This document shows, piece by piece, positions 1-7,898 of a stretch of DNA of 12,523 nt. Under the pieces are notes generated by a model. It was not told the origin of the DNA, did no database searches, and worked only from the letters and a program-made list of their open reading frames with translations. How positions within the stretch are numbered: position 1 is the first letter of the stretch; every line of letters begins with the position of its first letter. The DNA is from Flavobacteriales bacterium UBA6049 (GTDB lineage Bacteria; Bacteroidota; Bacteroidia; Flavobacteriales_G; Salibacteraceae), in assembly GCA_002429085.1 (NCBI GenBank), contig DIYR01000221.1, positions 1-12,523 on the forward strand, given 5' to 3'. The translations under genes and the position numbers were made by a program.

Positions 1-1459
1 TATTACCTGTATGCAGATTCAATTTTGTGAGTTGAATAAACCCTACAGAATTAGAATAGTATGGGGTAAGCTCTTTTGCTCCGTGTGACCTTTCCCAATC
101 TAGTGAAGAAATATCAGAATTAAATAGAATGTATAAGTGTTTATCACCAATAAAGTGTATAAAAGAATTATACGTAAAATGCATCCATATTTTTGCAGTA
201 ATTTGCTTTTTATTTAAGATTTGTTTCCATTCTATATTCTGGTTTGAATCTAATTTTATTATCAGAATATCATCATTATGATAAACTGAATTACGACTAT
301 TTGAATTTAAAATAGTTGTAGAGTGAAGATTGGAATGTGAGCTTGTGAATTGTTTTTCTAGGATAACTAGCTTGGATTTTCCGTTTATTTGTTTTGATGA
401 TATTAGCTTGTACTTATCAAATTCTGAAATAGTTTTTTTCTTTGAAATATTCTTGGTTATAATTGATTTTTCTACCTCGGAGAATGAGGCTTTAAGAAAG
501 TCTATTTCCAGTGGAGTTCTAGTGATTTCTAAGAAATCTAGATCATTATCATGAACGAAACATGAGAATATACCTTTCATGCCAGAATACCCATCAACGT
601 CAATTGAATCATTAGAATATAGAAAAGTAGCTTCTATGGAACTATCTGTAATAGAAATTTTTGGAGTTGAAATTCTGTCATTATTAGAGTTTATTATAGC
701 TGATTTAGTTTTCCCTTTTGGAGATATTTGATGAATACTATACTTGCTTATTTTTTTGTTGCAATCATCACGTAAAATAATATATACATACCCCTTGTTA
801 GAAACAGATGTTTTAACAATCTTGGATGTAATGGATACACTATCTAATTGAATTATTGAAAAAAAACAATGATTTAATCTTCTGTCAAATAGAGCTAATG
901 AATATTCTTTTTTATCAATGTTATTATCGTATGATTTATAGTTCTTTTTTTTGAGTTTTCCTATCAAGGCAAAATATTGTCCGTTATCACTTGATACATC
1001 TTGGATGATGTATTCGGTAGAATTTGATTTTTTTAGAACTCTTCTTATAGCGCTTTTATAAGTTAAAGGATTATTGTTTGGAGAATTTTTGATGAATAGG
1101 GAAAGAATCAACTGTTCTTCTTTTTTCTTCTTGTCCCATTCAACGGTATATTTAATAATTGTATCTCTTAAGTCAATGAAATTTCTGTCTTTCAGATCAA
1201 GCTTATCCGAATTAGGGTAATATCTATCAGAAGATACGATTGATAATTTCTCTGAATTAAGAATTAGTGATTGGCTTGGATTTTTCCATGAGTCCCACAG
1301 GTCAATATAAAGATTACTATCTACTACATCATTAATGACTACATATAAAGAATTTATTTCTGGACTAGTTTCAATCTTTGATTGATCAAACATTGGCATC
1401 TGCCCATAACATATGTAAGTAGTAATTAATAGAAGTGCTGATAAAATGGAAGTTTTCAT
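1..1459 (-). CDS. Secreted propeller-like protein, divergent paralog of the upstream gene (partial, C-terminus beyond left edge)
   Basis: Reading leftwards from the ATG at 1459, all 486 codons to the window edge are open. I translated each codon and found no stop. Residues 1-20 form a signal peptide (MKTSILSALLLITTYICYGQ), so the product is exported. It is a divergent homologue of the 529-aa protein immediately upstream. Matching blocks fall at nearly the same residue numbers: VYHNDDILIIKLDSN (from 392) against VYHRNNVLLTKLNSN (from 393), and HLYILFNSD (441-449) against NLYLIFNSD (438-446). A GMKGIF/GLKGVF block and a late 'L.TG' also match. By that alignment about 45 residues are missing off the window. 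The start lies 16 nt after the neighbour's stop, so the two are probably cotranscribed. The gene is visibly more AT-rich than its neighbour: three 60-nt samples counted by hand gave 22-30% GC. It also has several 7-8 nt homopolymers. Biochemical function is unknown; a beta-propeller fold is an inference. Confidence 0.85.
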   Translation of the reverse strand, partial: MKTSILSALLLITTYICYGQMPMFDQSKIETSPEINSLYVVINDVVDSNLYIDLWDSWKNPSQSLILNSEKLSIVSSDRYYPNSDKLDLKDRNFIDLRDTIIKYTVEWDKKKKEEQLILSLFIKNSPNNNPLTYKSAIRRVLKKSNSTEYIIQDVSSDNGQYFALIGKLKKKNYKSYDNNIDKKEYSLALFDRRLNHCFFSIIQLDSVSITSKIVKTSVSNKGYVYIILRDDCNKKISKYSIHQISPKGKTKSAIINSNNDRISTPKISITDSSIEATFLYSNDSIDVDGYSGMKGIFSCFVHDNDLDFLEITRTPLEIDFLKASFSEVEKSIITKNISKKKTISEFDKYKLISSKQINGKSKLVILEKQFTSSHSNLHSTTILNSNSRNSVYHNDDILIIKLDSNQNIEWKQILNKKQITAKIWMHFTYNSFIHFIGDKHLYILFNSDISSLDWERSHGAKELTPYYSNSVGFIQLTKLNLHTGN

Positions 1460-1475
1460 ATATATCCAGAGTGTT

Positions 1476-3065
1476 TTAGAATGTCAATGTGGTAAACTGT
1501 TTTCTTTTACCTCTTACAGAGTAGATAAAACAATGGCCATCAACCATTGAGCTTGCAGAAGGAATTACGGCTGTTTGAGACTCTTTGCTTGAGAACAACA
1601 TGTTTCTTTTGTATTCCCCAGTGGCTAATTCAATACTTACGATTTCTGCAAATGATTTTTTCGCAGAACCTGCATAGGTGGCAACTTTTCCCGCATCATA
1701 GGTTTTAGCAGTGTTCATGTTTTTGTTATCTGAGTTGAAAATGAGATACAAGTTTTTTCCATCATTACAATGCAAATAGGACGTAGAAGAAGTTTCTTTA
1801 GAACCTTGTTTTTTTCTAACGTTTTGAACCCATCCAATTTCACCATTTGAGTTAAGTTTTGTTAGAAGCACATTATTTCTATGGTAAACATAATAGGTGC
1901 GGACTCCTCCATTTTGGTCAGTGTGTGTATGTTCCGTGATGTAACGCTCTTCTGCTGTCATAATATATGAACCATCGGATAACTGAATTATGTCTCTCAG
2001 TTTGTAATTTTCTCCTAGAGATTTCCCTTTTTTAATTTTCTTATCTACTTTTTTCTGATCTTTTTCAGATAATCCTTCTTTAAAGAAATCAGATCCAACC
2101 TCTTTTGTGATTACTTGCTTTACTTCCCCAGATGATTTAGATATTTCTGCTAGAAAGACACCTTTTAATCCTTCTGCTTTACGGTTATAATCCATGTATA
2201 TTCCAGATACGTAGAGCTTGTTATTATAAATGAGAATATTTGCAGCAGCAACAAGGTTGTTTTTTGTCTCTACTTTTATCTCTTTCAGTTCTTCATTGCT
2301 TTTCAATTCAAACAACCTGAAACGTACGTTTACTTCTCCGCTTTTTACATCTCCACCTTTTCGTAAATTCTCTTTTACTAGAATGTAGGCTGTACCATTT
2401 ACATCCACATCCACGTCTTGTACTTCCATAAGTTTATTTGGTATTTGGAACTCTACAGTACGAGAAATTACTTGGTTTAAATCTCTATCAAGTACGGATA
2501 TAGCAATGTTTCCATTTTCAGAGTTTTTCACGGCAAAAGATTCCGAATGAGCAATTAGGAATGCTTCATCCAGAGTAGTTTCATAGCTGTGTGAGATTAC
2601 ACCTCCAAATACACCTTTTGATCGATCTTTTTCATTTATAAGTGTCGGGTCTCCAGTTGGTTCCAAGTTAGTAGGGTTTATTTCTTGGGCAAAAACAAAA
2701 GTTTTATTGACCTTTTTGTTAACATAGCTTCCAAAGGCGATTAACTTATTATTGAAAATAGTAAAGCCTGCCAGGTTCATTTTTTTTCCCTTATACTCAA
2801 GTTTTATTTCTTTTTCAGCTTCTTGAGCTAAAGAAGTCTCACTGATTTTATGAAGAATTACTTTCCCTTGTTTGTAGGCACTTGATGGACTAGAAGTCAG
2901 GTATAGGCTGTTGCCAATTTTACCAACGTAGTCGGTAATATTATTCTTTGTTTTGATTTCGTTTCCGAAAACTAGCTTACCCTCTTCGAATTGCTCCATC
3001 ATTTGAGCTTTTCCATTTAGAATAGAAATGGAAGCAAATAGTAATAGTCCGATGATTTTGTTCAT
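1476..3065 (-). CDS. Secreted propeller-like protein of an uncharacterised Bacteroidota family
   Basis: A complete 529-aa protein with an ATG start and a signal peptide at residues 1-21 (cleavage near GKAQ), so periplasmic, surface or secreted. The body is a run of short beta-strand-like units ('NNKLIAFGSY', 'NGTAYILVKE', 'NNKLYVSGIY', 'DGSYIMTAEE', 'GKNLYLIFNSD') at irregular spacing, as in a beta-propeller. A lysine-rich charged segment (about 326-349, SDFFKEGLSEKDQKKV onward) and a His/Tyr-rich loop (about 379-395) interrupt it. I recall similar proteins widely in Bacteroidota, always unnamed, with the same charged insert and an 'L.F' C-terminus; that is memory, not a search. No catalytic motif is visible. 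It has no T9SS sorting domain, so it probably stays in the periplasm or associates with the outer membrane. It follows the barrel-like gene by 7 nt and precedes its own paralog by 16 nt. Confidence 0.85.
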   Translation of the reverse strand: MNKIIGLLLFASISILNGKAQMMEQFEEGKLVFGNEIKTKNNITDYVGKIGNSLYLTSSPSSAYKQGKVILHKISETSLAQEAEKEIKLEYKGKKMNLAGFTIFNNKLIAFGSYVNKKVNKTFVFAQEINPTNLEPTGDPTLINEKDRSKGVFGGVISHSYETTLDEAFLIAHSESFAVKNSENGNIAISVLDRDLNQVISRTVEFQIPNKLMEVQDVDVDVNGTAYILVKENLRKGGDVKSGEVNVRFRLFELKSNEELKEIKVETKNNLVAAANILIYNNKLYVSGIYMDYNRKAEGLKGVFLAEISKSSGEVKQVITKEVGSDFFKEGLSEKDQKKVDKKIKKGKSLGENYKLRDIIQLSDGSYIMTAEERYITEHTHTDQNGGVRTYYVYHRNNVLLTKLNSNGEIGWVQNVRKKQGSKETSSTSYLHCNDGKNLYLIFNSDNKNMNTAKTYDAGKVATYAGSAKKSFAEIVSIELATGEYKRNMLFSSKESQTAVIPSASSMVDGHCFIYSVRGKRKQFTTLTF

Positions 3066-3072
3066 GTCTGAT

Positions 3073-3792
3073 TTAGTTTAATAGATAGATAAATTGTGCT
3101 TTCAATTGAAGTCGGGTATCATGATTATCAAGTAAAGATGAATCATGATTTTTAAAAAAGGTTTCTATGTTAAGGTTGGCTCGATAGATTAGTCTTGTAG
3201 GTAGAAAATGCAATAGGGTGGAGGTACTAGCACCGGCACCAATACCCATTGAAATTGCGCTAGCGTATATAGTTCTTTTCATAGGATCTCTACTAAAGAT
3301 GATTAAATCCTCATTTTCTTCGAGTTTCATGTTATATGACCTATACGATAGATCTGCAAAAATTCCAGAGAATGGTGAATCGTATTGAGAGAATAGCTCT
3401 TTAATATAGAATTGGTACCCAACTTCTAGTTGAGCGTATGAAGTACCATCGTACCTGTCGTTAGTTTTGAGAGGGGTTACCTCGGGGTTGTCCCAACCAA
3501 TGCCGTATCCAACATAAAGAGCATGTCTTTTTAATTGAACCATTCCACCAAGATTAGCTCTTTTTAAACTAATTTCTGTTAGCTCAATATATGGTCCAAT
3601 ATAAAATGATTGAGATAAGTCTTCTTTTTCTCCCACATTAAAATAGGCATCTAATGATTGTTCATCAGATTGGGCACATAAGTAAAACGAACATGAAACG
3701 AGCAACGAAGACAATGTAAAATGAAGTAGGACGGAGCGGAACAGATTGATTAGTATCTTATGATGGTTCACTGCCTTGGTAGTTTGCAACAA
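3073..3792 (-). CDS. Small outer-membrane beta-barrel-like protein
   Basis: Up to 239 aa. An N-terminal export signal spans about residues 12-40, ending LCAQ as in many Bacteroidota signal peptidase I sites. A lipobox-like LVSC lies inside it (31-34), so a lipoprotein is possible but less likely. The mature part alternates short amphipathic, aromatic-rich strands (FYIGPYIEL, ALYVGYGIGW, AQLEVGYQFYI, GIFADLSYRSY, RLIYRANLNI) with polar loops, and ends QLKAQFIYLLN, a terminal strand as in small outer-membrane barrels. The start is uncertain. No ATG lies upstream of the signal peptide, and an in-frame TAG lies just upstream. Candidates are TTG at 3792 or 3789, or GTG at 3771; the GTG gives a more typical 33-residue signal. 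It is first in a tight three-gene minus-strand set and divergent from the exporter gene. It could be the membrane anchor for the two secreted proteins that follow, but that is inference from position only. Confidence 0.72.
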   Translation of the reverse strand: MLQTTKAVNHHKILINLFRSVLLHFTLSSLLVSCSFYLCAQSDEQSLDAYFNVGEKEDLSQSFYIGPYIELTEISLKRANLGGMVQLKRHALYVGYGIGWDNPEVTPLKTNDRYDGTSYAQLEVGYQFYIKELFSQYDSPFSGIFADLSYRSYNMKLEENEDLIIFSRDPMKRTIYASAISMGIGAGASTSTLLHFLPTRLIYRANLNIETFFKNHDSSLLDNHDTRLQLKAQFIYLLN

Positions 3793-3941
3793 AGAATAGA
3801 AATGCTACTTATACGAACAAGTTTTATTCGTGTTGTTTTGCGGGAGGGGACTTTGGATTTGTCTACAATGTGAAAATCTTAAAATGAAAGAACTTTGATA
3901 AGAGAGATATGTTAATCATGCATACTATTTTCGTTTGCTAA
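3793..3941. promoter_or_regulatory. Divergent intergenic region between barrel-protein operon and RND exporter
   Basis: This 149-nt gap must hold the start signals for both the leftward three-gene set and the rightward exporter gene. I found no full TAnnTTTG box with a correctly spaced TTG on either strand. The closest matches on the plus strand are GAACTTTG and TTCGTTTG, each one base off and without an upstream TTG. A short inverted repeat (ACGAA at 3813-3817, TTCGT at 3827-3831) and a G-rich patch (GGGAGGGG, from 3842) stand out in otherwise AT-rich DNA. The assignment as a promoter region rests on gene orientation only. Confidence 0.35.
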
Positions 3942-6206
3942 ATGAAGTATCACAGGATTGCTAGAATCACCTTGGTGGTGATAACCATACTTTCTCTCGG
4001 AGCTGTTGGTGTTGGTACACAACTGAAGTTTGATTACGACTTTGAAAGCTTTTTCCCAATAGACGATCCTGAATTGGAGTTCTACAATACATTTCGATCT
4101 TATTTTGAAAGTGACAATGATTTTGTATTGATTGGAATAGAAAATGATAATGGAATTTTCCAGTCAGATTTCTTGCAGCGTGTAGATAGCTTGAGTAAAG
4201 ACTTAAAGAAAATAAAGGATGTAAAGTTTCTTCAATCACCAACGTATGCCAGTCAGTTCATTATAGGGCCGCTTGGACCAATAGAAGTTCCTTATCTCCA
4301 TTCAAGAGACCCTAACAAGTTTAAAGCAGATTCGGCACGTATATACAAAAGCAGTCCATTAGTGGGTACGTTGTTTTCTACAGATGCTAAATCTGTTTCC
4401 ATTCTAGTTGAAACAACTCCATTCTTGAGTAAGGTTAAGAGTGATTCACTTGTGAAAGAGCTTGATAATGTAATTGAACGTTACGAATTTGATGAAATAC
4501 ACCTAGCTGGTCGTTTGCATGGACAAAAGTACTTTGTTGACAAAATGCAATGGGAGTTAGCAACGTTTACGGCTCTTGGAATAGTTCTTTTAATTGTTTT
4601 TCTAACTATTTCGTTTAGATCTTGGTGGGGAGTATGGGTACCGTTAGTGGTTGTTCTATTAGCTGTGATTTGGTTATTGGCTTTAATGGTGTTGTTTGGT
4701 AAACCACTAGATATTATGTCCATATTACTGCCAACTATTCTGTTTGTGGTAGGGATGAGCGATGTTGTTCATATTATCTCTCGGTATTTAGAAGAATTGC
4801 GAAATGGAGAAAGTCAAATCGAAGCCATTAAGATTGCATTCAAGCATATTGGAATGGCTACTTTCTTAACGTCTTTAACTACAGCCATCGGTTTCTTAAC
4901 GTTGTTGACGGCTAATATTATGCCTGTAAGAGATTTTGGTTTGTACACCGCCATTGGAGTATTTGTAGCGTTTTTATTGGCATTTACGCTGTTGCCAGCC
5001 ATCTTGTTGTTAAATCCAAAACCTAAAACAGCGCATCAACCTAATGAAATACTGTTTTGGAATAAACAAATGCATTCAGGTTTTCTCTGGATGTTAAAAA
5101 ACAGAAAGCTGGTGTTGCTACTGGGTGGGGCTTTGATAGTGGGATCGCTTGTAAGTATTTCAACTATTAAGGTTGACAATTATTTGTTGGAAGACTTGGC
5201 TGAAGATGACCCACATAGGGCCGACTTTGAATTTTTTGAAGATCACTACGCAGGAGTTCGCCCTTTTGATATGGCAATTTGGACACCAGATTCAAGTTCA
5301 TTGCTTCAATATGATGTAATTCAGCAACTTGATACCCTTGAGCGTTATTTAATGCAGCATTATCAAATAGGGTTTTTAGCTTCTCCTGTAACGTTTGTTA
5401 AGATGGCAAATCAGGCCATGAATGGCGGTAATTCCGATTATTATGAGATTCCTAAAACTGAAGCAGAATTTAGGCGAATTGAGAAGTTTTACCAGAAAGT
5501 AAAAAAACGTCCAGAGTTCAAAACGTTTATTTCAGATGATTTGGCTTTTGGTAGAATTAGTGCCAAGATTACCGATTATGGAGGCCATAAAATGAAGCAA
5601 CTGAATGAACAGATGATTCAGGAAACTGCTCAATTTATTGATCCTTCGCTTGTTCAATTCAGGTTAACGGGGATGGCTCTTTTGATCGACTTAAATAATG
5701 AATCGTTAGCATCAAATATGATGTTTGGACTGTTGATAGCTTTTGGAGTGATTGGCTTGATCATGGGGATTCTATATAGATCTCCTAAAATGGTTGTTTT
5801 AACGCTTATTCCGAACATAGTTCCATTGCTAATGATAGGTGGTTTTATGGGAGTAATGGGCTACGATTTAAAAGTGGCTACATCTATCATATTTACCATT
5901 GCTTTCGGAATTGCTGTAGATGATACAATTCATTATATGAGTAAGTTGAAGATGGAATTAAACAAAGGAAAATCATTACTCTATGCGTTAAAAAGAACAA
6001 GTATTTCTACTGGTAAGGCTATTACGGTAACATCATTGATTCTAATGAGTGGATTTGTAACATTGATACTGAGCACATTTGCAAGTACCTATTACATCGG
6101 GTTGTTAGTGAGTTTAACGTTGTTATTTGCTGTATTATCTGATTTGTTCTTGCTTCCTGCTTTGATTATTACGTTCTTCAAAACAGAGAAACCCAAGAAC
6201 GGGTAA
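3942..6206 (+). CDS. RND superfamily exporter (MMPL-type, COG1033-like)
   Basis: A complete 754-aa inner-membrane protein with the duplicated RND layout. TM1 lies at about 7-26, the first large periplasmic domain at about 28-203, and TM2-6 at about 205-357. TM7 lies at about 388-408, the second periplasmic domain at about 410-590, and TM8-12 at about 592-746. The fourth helix of each half carries the acidic motif that in this superfamily serves ion-coupled transport: GMSDVVH (271-277) and GIAVDDTIH (656-664). Both halves end with a conserved LLPA (350-353, 737-740). No membrane-fusion or TolC-like gene is adjacent. This fits the MMPL/COG1033 branch, thought to move lipids or other hydrophobic molecules, rather than a tripartite drug pump. 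The substrate cannot be read from the sequence. The ATG start is followed by a basic residue cluster (KYHRIAR) before TM1, supporting this start. It stands alone on its strand in this window. Confidence 0.92.
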   Translation: MKYHRIARITLVVITILSLGAVGVGTQLKFDYDFESFFPIDDPELEFYNTFRSYFESDNDFVLIGIENDNGIFQSDFLQRVDSLSKDLKKIKDVKFLQSPTYASQFIIGPLGPIEVPYLHSRDPNKFKADSARIYKSSPLVGTLFSTDAKSVSILVETTPFLSKVKSDSLVKELDNVIERYEFDEIHLAGRLHGQKYFVDKMQWELATFTALGIVLLIVFLTISFRSWWGVWVPLVVVLLAVIWLLALMVLFGKPLDIMSILLPTILFVVGMSDVVHIISRYLEELRNGESQIEAIKIAFKHIGMATFLTSLTTAIGFLTLLTANIMPVRDFGLYTAIGVFVAFLLAFTLLPAILLLNPKPKTAHQPNEILFWNKQMHSGFLWMLKNRKLVLLLGGALIVGSLVSISTIKVDNYLLEDLAEDDPHRADFEFFEDHYAGVRPFDMAIWTPDSSSLLQYDVIQQLDTLERYLMQHYQIGFLASPVTFVKMANQAMNGGNSDYYEIPKTEAEFRRIEKFYQKVKKRPEFKTFISDDLAFGRISAKITDYGGHKMKQLNEQMIQETAQFIDPSLVQFRLTGMALLIDLNNESLASNMMFGLLIAFGVIGLIMGILYRSPKMVVLTLIPNIVPLLMIGGFMGVMGYDLKVATSIIFTIAFGIAVDDTIHYMSKLKMELNKGKSLLYALKRTSISTGKAITVTSLILMSGFVTLILSTFASTYYIGLLVSLTLLFAVLSDLFLLPALIITFFKTEKPKNG

Positions 6207-6272
6207 GAAGTACAAGATGGTATAAATACTCAGCTTGTTTCTAGGATTTTGTTCTATCCTTATGAAATTAAT

Positions 6273-6656
6273 TTAGTAGTCCATAACTTCTTGTTTTCTA
6301 AAAGCAACCATCTGTTTTATTAGCTCTTTTGGTAATGGTTTATTGAATGGAAATTTGACGGTTCCTTTGCCTAATTCAAAACCTTCTAGCTCTTGCTCAA
6401 AACGATCTATAGTTCCTTGATGAGGGTAAAAACTTACATATTTTGCGTATGCAGCTATCATCATTTGTTGATTGGTCTTTTTTTCAGGTACTAGAGTAAA
6501 AGAAGGAACCTTGCAATCAGGTATTTCAATTACTTCAGGAACAGCTTCTTTTATTAGACTCCTTAACTCGTTCAAAATGATTTGAGCTTCTTTAGGCTTA
6601 CTGTTGATATAGTCGTCTACAGTTTTGAAGCTAGGCATAGATCCCTTTTTTCCCAT
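6273..6656 (-). CDS. DUF1801 / YdhG-like small cytoplasmic protein
   Basis: A 127-aa soluble protein with no signal peptide. It has the order typical of the DUF1801 (YdhG/YdeI-like) family: an N-terminal 'FKTVDDYI' helix start (10-17); a 'LRSLIKEAVPEV' helix (31-42); the core 'MIAAYAKYVSFYP' (66-78); and the C-terminal 'GTVKFPFNKPLPKELI' (98-113). Some family members have been described as frataxin-like iron chaperones; for this protein that is only a family hint. I chose ATG at 6656. The frame extends 3 codons further to a TTG at 6665, and ATG at 6638 (MPSFKT) is also plausible. The stretch where relatives usually have a Y-x-M-P motif reads IPDCKVPSF here (45-53), so the variant is unusual. 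The stop is 66 nt from the convergent exporter's stop. The cupin gene upstream ends 101 nt before this start, so cotranscription is uncertain. Confidence 0.82.
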   Translation of the reverse strand: MGKKGSMPSFKTVDDYINSKPKEAQIILNELRSLIKEAVPEVIEIPDCKVPSFTLVPEKKTNQQMMIAAYAKYVSFYPHQGTIDRFEQELEGFELGKGTVKFPFNKPLPKELIKQMVAFRKQEVMDY

Positions 6657-6757
6657 TGTACCCAATTTTAGTTGTTAAACTAGTGTAGTTTATTTTGATG
6701 CTAATAAAGATATGAACTAGTCGTACATCATAGTGATAGCTCTTTGAAAAGTGATCA

Positions 6758-7105
6758 TTAATCTCCGTTTTCCGCAACAAACGCTACACGTTTGGTATTA
6801 TCATATTTGGTTAGCGTCAATCTAATGATACTTTTTTCAGTAGCTTTTAAGTCATGTGGTATGTTGCTTTCTAAAGAGATCAAATCTCCTGTCACTAAGT
6901 GCTTAATTTCTTTTTGAACACCAAAGTCAATACTTCCTTGAATAATTTCTACTACGATAGGAAAAGCAGTTTTATGTTCCTTCATTTGGGTTCCTTTTTC
7001 CATAGCAATCCTTATCTCTTTGGTGAAATCTGTTTCGAACAAAACAGTAATTACAGGCCTATTTTCGTTGTATGATATGTCTTTATATATGTTCGAAGTG
7101 TTCAT
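6758..7105 (-). CDS. Small cupin-domain protein
   Basis: A 115-aa cytoplasmic single-domain protein with a clear ATG start. It keeps the cupin pattern of two strand-rich motifs. The first is 'MKEHKTAFPIVVEIIQGSIDFGV' in outline (41-63; His44, Glu53, Gly57). The second is 'GDLISLESNIPHDLKATE' (73-90; Gly73, Pro83, His84). The first motif normally reads HxH before the Glu; here it is HKT, so only His44, Glu53 and His84 remain as likely metal ligands. The protein may bind metal atypically, or may bind a ligand without catalysis. No DNA-binding domain is attached. It starts 46 nt after the response regulator ends, with no TAnnTTTG promoter box in between, so it is probably the third gene of the two-component operon. 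The reaction, if any, is unknown; simple cupins of this size are annotated variously as dioxygenase- or isomerase-like. Confidence 0.82.
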   Translation of the reverse strand: MNTSNIYKDISYNENRPVITVLFETDFTKEIRIAMEKGTQMKEHKTAFPIVVEIIQGSIDFGVQKEIKHLVTGDLISLESNIPHDLKATEKSIIRLTLTKYDNTKRVAFVAENGD

Positions 7106-7151
7106 GAATTATTGTTTCCATCTTAATAAAATGCTACTCGATCAAGAGCGT

Positions 7152-7898
7152 TTATTTGCCACTCAAGCGGTTTAGGAAGATAGTTCTTAACTCTTTAGCC
7201 AGTGTTATCTGTTCTCCATTAACCATTGTAATAGATCCTCCATCACTTTTTTCTAGTTTTTCAACATAATCAAGATTGACTACGTAGCTTCGACCACATC
7301 TAAAAAGTCTTGGGTGCTCTAGTAATTCATGTATTGCGCCAAGTTTTTTGCTGACTAGCATTTTCTCTCCATTAGTAAGCACAACGCTACAGTAGGCGCC
7401 TTCAGCTTTCAGTAATAAAATTTCAGTTGGAGCTACAAATCGAAATCCATTTCCATCTGGAATGGCCAATCGTTGCGGAAGAGCCTCTTCATTAGTGTAG
7501 TTTTCTTTTAATGTTTCAAGTTGTTGCTTGTAACTTTCCATGTCTAGTAATTGGCGAGATTTTTCAATTGCGGTTTGTAGTTTCTCACCATCTATTGGTT
7601 TCAGTAAATAGGCTATTGCCGATAAATCAAAGGCTTTAATGGCATAAGCATCATAGGCCGTAGTAAAGATGATTTTGAAACTGGGTTGATCGAAAAAATC
7701 CAGCAGTTGAAGTCCAGTGTAACCTGGCATTTCAATATCAAGTAGCACTACGTCTGGCTTATCTTTGATAATTGCTTTCACTGCTTCAGGAACGTCTGAT
7801 GATTCACCAACAACCGTTACTTCTGGACAAAAAGAGTCTAGTAAAATTCTAAGACTATCTCGTGCATTTTGTTCATCATCAACTATAAGTACTCTCAT
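7152..7898 (-). CDS. LytTR-family response regulator
   Basis: A complete 248-aa two-component regulator. The N-terminal receiver domain (1-120) has the acidic pair Asp7/Asp8 and the phosphoacceptor Asp54 in LLDIEMPG. It also has the conserved Thr80 (FTTAYD) and Lys100-Pro101 (LLKPID). A linker with helical character (about 115-140) leads to a C-terminal LytTR DNA-binding domain (about 143-246). Its typical landmarks are 'ILLLKAEGAYC', 'LFRCGRSYVVNLDYV' and 'ITLAKELR'. LytTR proteins bind paired direct repeats in promoters and activate transcription when phosphorylated. The ATG overlaps the kinase stop codon by 4 nt (ATGA), indicating translational coupling, so the kinase at 7895-10783 is its cognate partner. 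All key residues are intact. Target genes cannot be deduced; the cupin just downstream and the secreted protein upstream are candidates by position only. Confidence 0.96.
   Translation of the reverse strand: MRVLIVDDEQNARDSLRILLDSFCPEVTVVGESSDVPEAVKAIIKDKPDVVLLDIEMPGYTGLQLLDFFDQPSFKIIFTTAYDAYAIKAFDLSAIAYLLKPIDGEKLQTAIEKSRQLLDMESYKQQLETLKENYTNEEALPQRLAIPDGNGFRFVAPTEILLLKAEGAYCSVVLTNGEKMLVSKKLGAIHELLEHPRLFRCGRSYVVNLDYVEKLEKSDGGSITMVNGEQITLAKELRTIFLNRLSGK

Noticed and set aside
330..554. Plus-strand open frame of 74 codons
   Set aside because: It lies wholly inside the minus-strand secreted-protein gene that is open through the left edge. No recognisable domain, and the opposite frame has homology to its neighbour.
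3967..5002. Three minus-strand open frames (3967-4242, 4481-4723, 4814-5002)
   Set aside because: All are antisense to the well-supported RND exporter gene and show no protein-family features.
3942..6206. RND exporter as part of a tripartite drug efflux pump
   Set aside because: No periplasmic adaptor or outer-membrane channel gene is adjacent, and the 754-aa length and motifs fit the MMPL-type branch better than the larger AcrB type.
6243..6260. Possible bidirectional terminator between the convergent exporter and DUF1801 genes
   Set aside because: The inverted repeat (AGGAT/ATCCT) is only 5 bp, has an 8-nt loop and no T-run on either side, so it is too weak to call.
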